In this document: piece after piece, positions 29,130 through 33,006 of the stretch
Layout of the letters: every line of letters starts with the position of its first letter
How positions within the stretch are numbered: position 1 is the stretch's first letter
Assembly: GCA_018882585.1 (NCBI GenBank)
Contig: VFFB01000018.1
Location: 1 to 33,006, forward strand
Reading direction: 5' to 3'
Source: Candidatus Kapaibacterium sp.
Lineage (GTDB): Bacteria > Bacteroidota > Ignavibacteria > Kapaibacteriales > Kapaibacteriaceae
DNA: 33,006 nt
Program-made: the position numbers and the translations under genes
Notes under the pieces: model-generated
Databases searched by the model: none
The model's input: the letters and a program-made list of their open reading frames with translations, nothing else
Told to the model about the DNA's origin: nothing

Positions 29130-31592
29130 ATGAAGAAGGCAACGGCAAAGACGAAGGCAGCAACGGACGGAACATCTCCATCTGCAACCGCAGTGGCACC
29201 GGCAGGCGATGCCGCAGCCTTGCGTGAACGCATTCTGCGTGATTACCGCATCGCCGTCGAAAGTCGGCAGGCCTCACTGCTGGGTCGACGCGAAGTGCTC
29301 ACCGGCAAGGCCAAGTTCGGCATCTTTGGCGATGGCAAAGAGATCGCCCAGGTGGCGATGGCGGCAGCATTCCGCAAAGGCGACTGGCGGTCGGGATACT
29401 ACCGCGACCAGACCTTTATGTTCGCCATTGGCGAAAGCGATGTGCAGAAGTTCTTTGCGCAGCTGTATGCACACACGGATATCGCCGCCGAGCCGGCCTC
29501 GGCCGGGCGCTCCATGAATGGCCATTTTGCCACGCGCTTTCTGGATGAACAGGGCAACTTCCTGTCGCAGTCGGACCGATACAACGTCTCGGCCGATGTC
29601 TCGCCAACGGGTTCGCAGATGCCGCGCCTTGTAGGTCTGGCCTATGCGTCCGTCCTGTATCGCAATCTGCCCGAGCTGCACGACCTGCGGTCGTTCTCGT
29701 CGAACGGCGATGAAGTTGCCTTTGGCACCATTGGGAACGCCTCGTGTGCCGAGGGCATGTTCTGGGAGTCCGTCAACGCCATTGGCGTGCTGCGTGCGCC
29801 GGCCGTGATCTCTGTGTGGGATGACGGCTACGGCATCTCGGTGCCCAATCACATGCAGGTAACAAAGTCGAACGTCGGCGTGCTGCTCTCGGGTTTCCAG
29901 CGGGCGCCCGGAACGATGGACGGCTATGACATCCACGTTGTCCGCGCCTGGGACTATCCCGCCCTTGTCGAAACCTATGCCAAGGCCGCCGAAACGGCTC
30001 GCAGGGAGCATGTTCCCCAGATCGTGCACGTGATTGAAGTCACCCAGCCGCAAGGACATTCCACATCGGGATCGCACGAGCGATACAAGTCTGCCGAGCG
30101 TCTGCAGTGGGAGAAAGACTACGACGGCATCACCCGCATGCGAGCCTGGATGCTCGAACAGGGGATTGCCACGGCCGAAGAACTCGACCAGCTTGAGCAA
30201 ACGGCCACGGCCGATGTGCAGGCCTGGAAGGCAGCCGCATGGAATGCGTACATCGGACCGATCCGTACAGAGATCGCCGAATGCTCGGCCATCCTGCAGG
30301 ATCTTGCCGCCGTCGAACCGTCCGTTGCCACCATCGCTGCCGACCTGGCGGCGATCCGCGAGCCATTCCGGCGCGACATCATGGCGGCGGCGCACAATGC
30401 GCTGCTCGCCACGCGCAACTCGGATGCGCCTGCTCGGCAGCGGCTGCTGTCATGGATCAAGACCTACGATGCATCCATCGACCCCTTATATGCCTCGCAC
30501 CTGCACAGTGCTTCTGCCTTGCGTGCCGCCGCCGTCTGGGCTGTACCTGCCGCCTACGCAGAGGATGCGCCGTCGGTGAATGGCAGCGAGGTTATGAATG
30601 CCTGCTTCGACGCGGCCATGGCGCGCAACCCGCAGGTTGTGGCCTTTGGTGAAGACGTCGGACAACTCGGCGACGTCAATCAGGGCTTTGCCGGACTGCA
30701 GGCAAAGTATGGCGCGCTGCGCGTGGCTGACACGGGTATCCGCGAAGTGACGATCCTTGGTCAGGCCATCGGCATGGCCATGCGAGGCCTTCGCCCGATA
30801 GCCGAGATGCAGTATCTGGACTACGTCCTGTATGCATTGCAGCTTATGAGTGATGACCTGTCGACGGTGCAGTGGCGGACGCGTGGTGGACAGAAGGCAC
30901 CCGTCATCGTCCGCACCCGCGGTCATCGCCTGGAAGGTATCTGGCATTCGGGTTCGCCCATGTCGGGCATCATCAACCTTGTTCGCGGCATGTACGTTTG
31001 CGTTCCCCGCAACATGACGCAGGCCGCAGGCATGTACAACACGCTGCTTGCGGGCGATGACCCTGCGCTTGTGGTCGAAGTGCTGAACGGGTACCGGCTC
31101 AAGGAACGCCTTCCGGCAAACATCGCCGACTTCAAGGTGCCGCTTGGTGTGCCCGAGATCATTCGTCCCGGCCGCGACATTACGCTTGTTACCTACGGCG
31201 CCTGCTGCCGCGTCGCTCTCGATGCTGCAGCGCAACTTGCCGAGACGGGAATCGAGGTCGAGATCATCGACGTGCAGACACTGTTGCCATTCGACGTCAC
31301 GCAGACCATCCTTGGCTCGCTGCAGCGCACCAATCGTATCGTCTTCTTTGACGAGGACGTGCCCGGCGGAGCAACGGCCTACATGATGCGTCAAGTGCTC
31401 GAGGTCCAGCAGGGCTACCGTTGGCTCGATTCGGCTCCGCGAACCATCACGGCAACGGAGCATCGCCCTGCCTACGGTACGGATGGCAACTATTGGTCGA
31501 AGCCCGAGGTTGAACACGTGTTCCGCGCCGTGTACGACATGATGCACGAGGCTGCGCCGACGTCCTTCCCCAGGATTTTCGACGCCCCCTGA
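29130..31592 (+). CDS. Fused 2-oxoacid dehydrogenase E1 component, alpha and beta
   Basis: Thiamine diphosphate enzyme, the decarboxylating E1 part of a pyruvate or branched-chain 2-oxoacid dehydrogenase complex. ATG 29130 gives 820 residues: E1-alpha at about 20-470 and E1-beta at about 485-820 in one chain. In the alpha part the TPP region reads [19 protein letters not shown], then [11 protein letters not shown], where classical E1-alpha has GDG and NN; this form is familiar from Bacteroidota fused enzymes. The beta part has [34 protein letters not shown] and [14 protein letters not shown]. The N-terminus starts with a short Lys/Ala-rich stretch ([10 protein letters not shown]). E2 and E3 are not in the window, so substrate is undecided; fused forms are often annotated as branched-chain type. 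Confidence 0.92.
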   Translation: MKKATAKTKAATDGTSPSATAVAPAGDAAALRERILRDYRIAVESRQASLLGRREVLTGKAKFGIFGDGKEIAQVAMAAAFRKGDWRSGYYRDQTFMFAIGESDVQKFFAQLYAHTDIAAEPASAGRSMNGHFATRFLDEQGNFLSQSDRYNVSADVSPTGSQMPRLVGLAYASVLYRNLPELHDLRSFSSNGDEVAFGTIGNASCAEGMFWESVNAIGVLRAPAVISVWDDGYGISVPNHMQVTKSNVGVLLSGFQRAPGTMDGYDIHVVRAWDYPALVETYAKAAETARREHVPQIVHVIEVTQPQGHSTSGSHERYKSAERLQWEKDYDGITRMRAWMLEQGIATAEELDQLEQTATADVQAWKAAAWNAYIGPIRTEIAECSAILQDLAAVEPSVATIAADLAAIREPFRRDIMAAAHNALLATRNSDAPARQRLLSWIKTYDASIDPLYASHLHSASALRAAAVWAVPAAYAEDAPSVNGSEVMNACFDAAMARNPQVVAFGEDVGQLGDVNQGFAGLQAKYGALRVADTGIREVTILGQAIGMAMRGLRPIAEMQYLDYVLYALQLMSDDLSTVQWRTRGGQKAPVIVRTRGHRLEGIWHSGSPMSGIINLVRGMYVCVPRNMTQAAGMYNTLLAGDDPALVVEVLNGYRLKERLPANIADFKVPLGVPEIIRPGRDITLVTYGACCRVALDAAAQLAETGIEVEIIDVQTLLPFDVTQTILGSLQRTNRIVFFDEDVPGGATAYMMRQVLEVQQGYRWLDSAPRTITATEHRPAYGTDGNYWSKPEVEHVFRAVYDMMHEAAPTSFPRIFDAP

Positions 31593-31825
31593 CAATTGTC
31601 ATAGTTTCTATGACCGTTTGCCACGTCTTGACGTGGCTATTCGATCGCATGTAGATTCGTGCCGTACGAGGCCGGTCATTTCCTGATCGGTCGCCTTTGT
31701 TACGCGCATTGACGAACGGGTCGAATGATACTTCACACCTCAATCCCAGATGTACCTCCGGCGGCGGAACCAGCCGAATCCGTGTATGCCGCGCATGTAT
31801 CCCGGCAGTCGGGGAGTGCAGCGTA
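31593..31825. other. Intergenic region with several small inverted repeats
   Basis: 233 nt without a convincing gene. From left to right: a 12-bp palindrome TGACAATTGTCA (31590-31601) that includes the E1 stop, a small CATAG-TTT-CTATG hairpin (31600-31612), a perfect 8-bp hairpin GCCACGTC-TT-GACGTGGC (31620-31637), and CCGGTCA-TTTCC-TGATCGG (31672-31690) followed by TCGCCTTTGTT. The last may be a weak terminator. A good ribosome site GGGGAG precedes the ATPase ATG. No exact TAnnTTTG found. Confidence 0.5.
31672..31702 (+). terminator. Possible weak terminator after the E1 gene
   Basis: 7-bp stem with one G-T wobble and a 5-nt loop, followed by a loose T-rich stretch CCTTTGTT. Not strong. Confidence 0.3.
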
Positions 31826-33006
31826 ATGGAGCCGGTCGTACCATCGGGAGTGTCCGGAACAGCCGTTTGTCATCACTGTGGTGATCCGTGTCGTGACGAT
31901 ACTGTCACGGACGGTGTCCACGCCTTCTGCTGCAGCGGCTGCAAGTCGGTATTCCAGATCCTGCAATCACACGACATGTGTGAGTACTACGACCTTGACA
32001 GCCGTGCAGGCGTCTCGATGAAGGGGATAGGGGGCGATGAATATGCCGTGCTTGACGATGTCGAGATCGAGCGGCAATTCGTTGAATTCGAGGGCAATGG
32101 CATACGAAGACTTCGTTTCGAGACTCCCACGATGCATTGTGCTTCGTGTGTGTGGCTGCTTGAACAGCTTGACAGGCTTGACACGGGCATCGTGCGTTCG
32201 CAGGTAGACCTGATGCGGAAGCTGGTGCGTGTGGATATAGACCCAGCTCGAACGTCGTCGCGGGCCGTGGCCGGCCTGCTTGCGTCCATCGGCTACCGAC
32301 CGCTGATACGTCCCGAGGGAGCTCGCGGAACGTCGGCTGCGACGCGGTCCGTCTATCTGCGTCTTGGCGTGGCCGGCTTTGCGGCCGGAAACGTCATGAT
32401 GTTCAGCATTGCCCGGTACTTTGCCGGTCCCGACGGAATGGCGACGTCGCTCGTGACACTGTTTGACGTCCTGTCGATCGCGCTCTCCGTGCCCGTCCTG
32501 CTTTACGGGGCATCGCCCTGGTGGCGATCTGCCTGGGGCGCTCTTCGGCAGCGTACCATCAACCTTGACGTACCCGTTGCACTTGGCATCCTGGTGCTGT
32601 TTGTGCGGAGCGTGGCCGACATCCTCCTTGGACAGAGCGAGGGCTTCCTTGATTCGTTCACCGGACTGGTCTTCTTCCTGCTTATCGGACGGTTGTTCCA
32701 GCAGAAGGCCTTCGACGCCGTTTCGTTTGATCGTACCTATCGATCGTTCTTTCCACTCAGCGTGCGCGTGCTGCGAAAGGGCATCGAATCGACGATCCGC
32801 GTCGATAACGTCCGTGTGGGCGACACCGTGATCGTGCGCAATCAGGAGGTCATCCCCTGCGATGCCGTTCTGTTGAGCAATGCCGGCTACGTCGATTACA
32901 GCTTCGTCACTGGCGAGCAGATGCCCGTCGAATGTGTCGAAGGAGGCACCGTCTATGCCGGTGGCAAGGTCGTTGGACGTCGACTGCGCATGACCGTCAC
33001 CAAGCC
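31826..33006 (+). CDS. Heavy-metal P1B-type ATPase, N-terminal part (cut by window edge)
   Basis: Membrane pump for a soft metal, probably copper; first 393 codons only. ATG 31826 has GGGGAG about 9 nt upstream. The N-terminus has a Cys-rich metal-binding segment (CHHCGDPC near residues 15-22, then FCCSGCKSVFQIL), followed by an HMA domain whose CxxC is Cys105/Cys108 in MHCASCVW. Membrane helices begin near residue 175. The actuator domain has DYSFVTGEQMPVE with TGE at 362-364. The transmembrane CPx motif and the DKTGT phosphorylation site lie beyond the edge. The Cys-rich segment before HMA is typical of the FixI/CcoI subfamily that supplies copper to cbb3 oxidase; checking for cco genes just to the right would decide. 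Confidence 0.92.
   Translation, partial: MEPVVPSGVSGTAVCHHCGDPCRDDTVTDGVHAFCCSGCKSVFQILQSHDMCEYYDLDSRAGVSMKGIGGDEYAVLDDVEIERQFVEFEGNGIRRLRFETPTMHCASCVWLLEQLDRLDTGIVRSQVDLMRKLVRVDIDPARTSSRAVAGLLASIGYRPLIRPEGARGTSAATRSVYLRLGVAGFAAGNVMMFSIARYFAGPDGMATSLVTLFDVLSIALSVPVLLYGASPWWRSAWGALRQRTINLDVPVALGILVLFVRSVADILLGQSEGFLDSFTGLVFFLLIGRLFQQKAFDAVSFDRTYRSFFPLSVRVLRKGIESTIRVDNVRVGDTVIVRNQEVIPCDAVLLSNAGYVDYSFVTGEQMPVECVEGGTVYAGGKVVGRRLRMTVTK

Noticed and set aside
1-33006. tRNA or rRNA genes
   Set aside because: Intergenic gaps are few and short (mostly under 130 nt) and none shows a cloverleaf pattern or a rRNA segment that I can recognise.

Overview
The window looks like a gene-dense, high-GC (roughly 60% by eye) chromosomal segment from the Bacteroidota/Chlorobiota side of the tree, possibly a Kapabacteria- or Ignavibacteria-like lineage. 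The lines of evidence are the gene families (type III glutamine synthetase, fused E1 alpha/beta dehydrogenase, SpeA, long IleS2-type isoleucyl-tRNA synthetase, a DksA-like zinc finger without its second Cys pair) and the repeated TAnnTTTG motif, the known Bacteroidota -7 promoter element. The phylum call is inference. About 22 genes cover nearly everything; no tRNA, rRNA, CRISPR array, phage gene or insertion sequence is visible.

Layout. 1-3150 (minus): murI > dppB-like > dppC-like > holA (cut by the left edge), joined by a 3-nt gap or ATGA overlaps. 3181-10760 (plus): a sensor histidine kinase, ileS, a Lys/Ala-rich histone H1-like ORF, a dksA-like ORF, lspA, rluD. 10749-11480 (minus): mtgA. 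11565-14192 (plus): an Lrp/AsnC regulator followed by glutamine synthetase III, ended by a strong hairpin. 14281-17304 (minus): fur-family regulator, terminator, topA with a lysine-rich tail. 17364-19259 (plus): speA. 19266-27570 (minus): a tightly packed six-gene run, purine nucleoside phosphorylase > lipoprotein > ribD > TPR protein > large secreted GND-repeat/HEAT protein > rqcH. 27636-29101 (plus): yicC-gmk. 29130-31592 (plus): fused E1 2-oxoacid dehydrogenase. 31826-33006 (plus): a metal-transporting P-type ATPase cut by the right edge.

Three observations stand out. First, the Lys/Ala-rich ORF ends just after a run of ten A, and the dksA-like frame is open all the way back to that run, so a -1 slip (or a missing A in the assembly) would make one H1-like/DksA fusion protein. 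Second, at five genes (murI, fur, purine nucleoside phosphorylase, yicC, E1) an exact TAnnTTTG sits only 3-6 nt upstream of the ATG, which predicts leaderless mRNAs. Third, a 936-residue secreted protein carries about 13 repeats of a GND-x-Tyr motif with a period near 30 residues, followed by HEAT repeats. The IleS also has a swapped signature motif (GIHH instead of HIGH), linked in the literature to mupirocin hyper-resistance.
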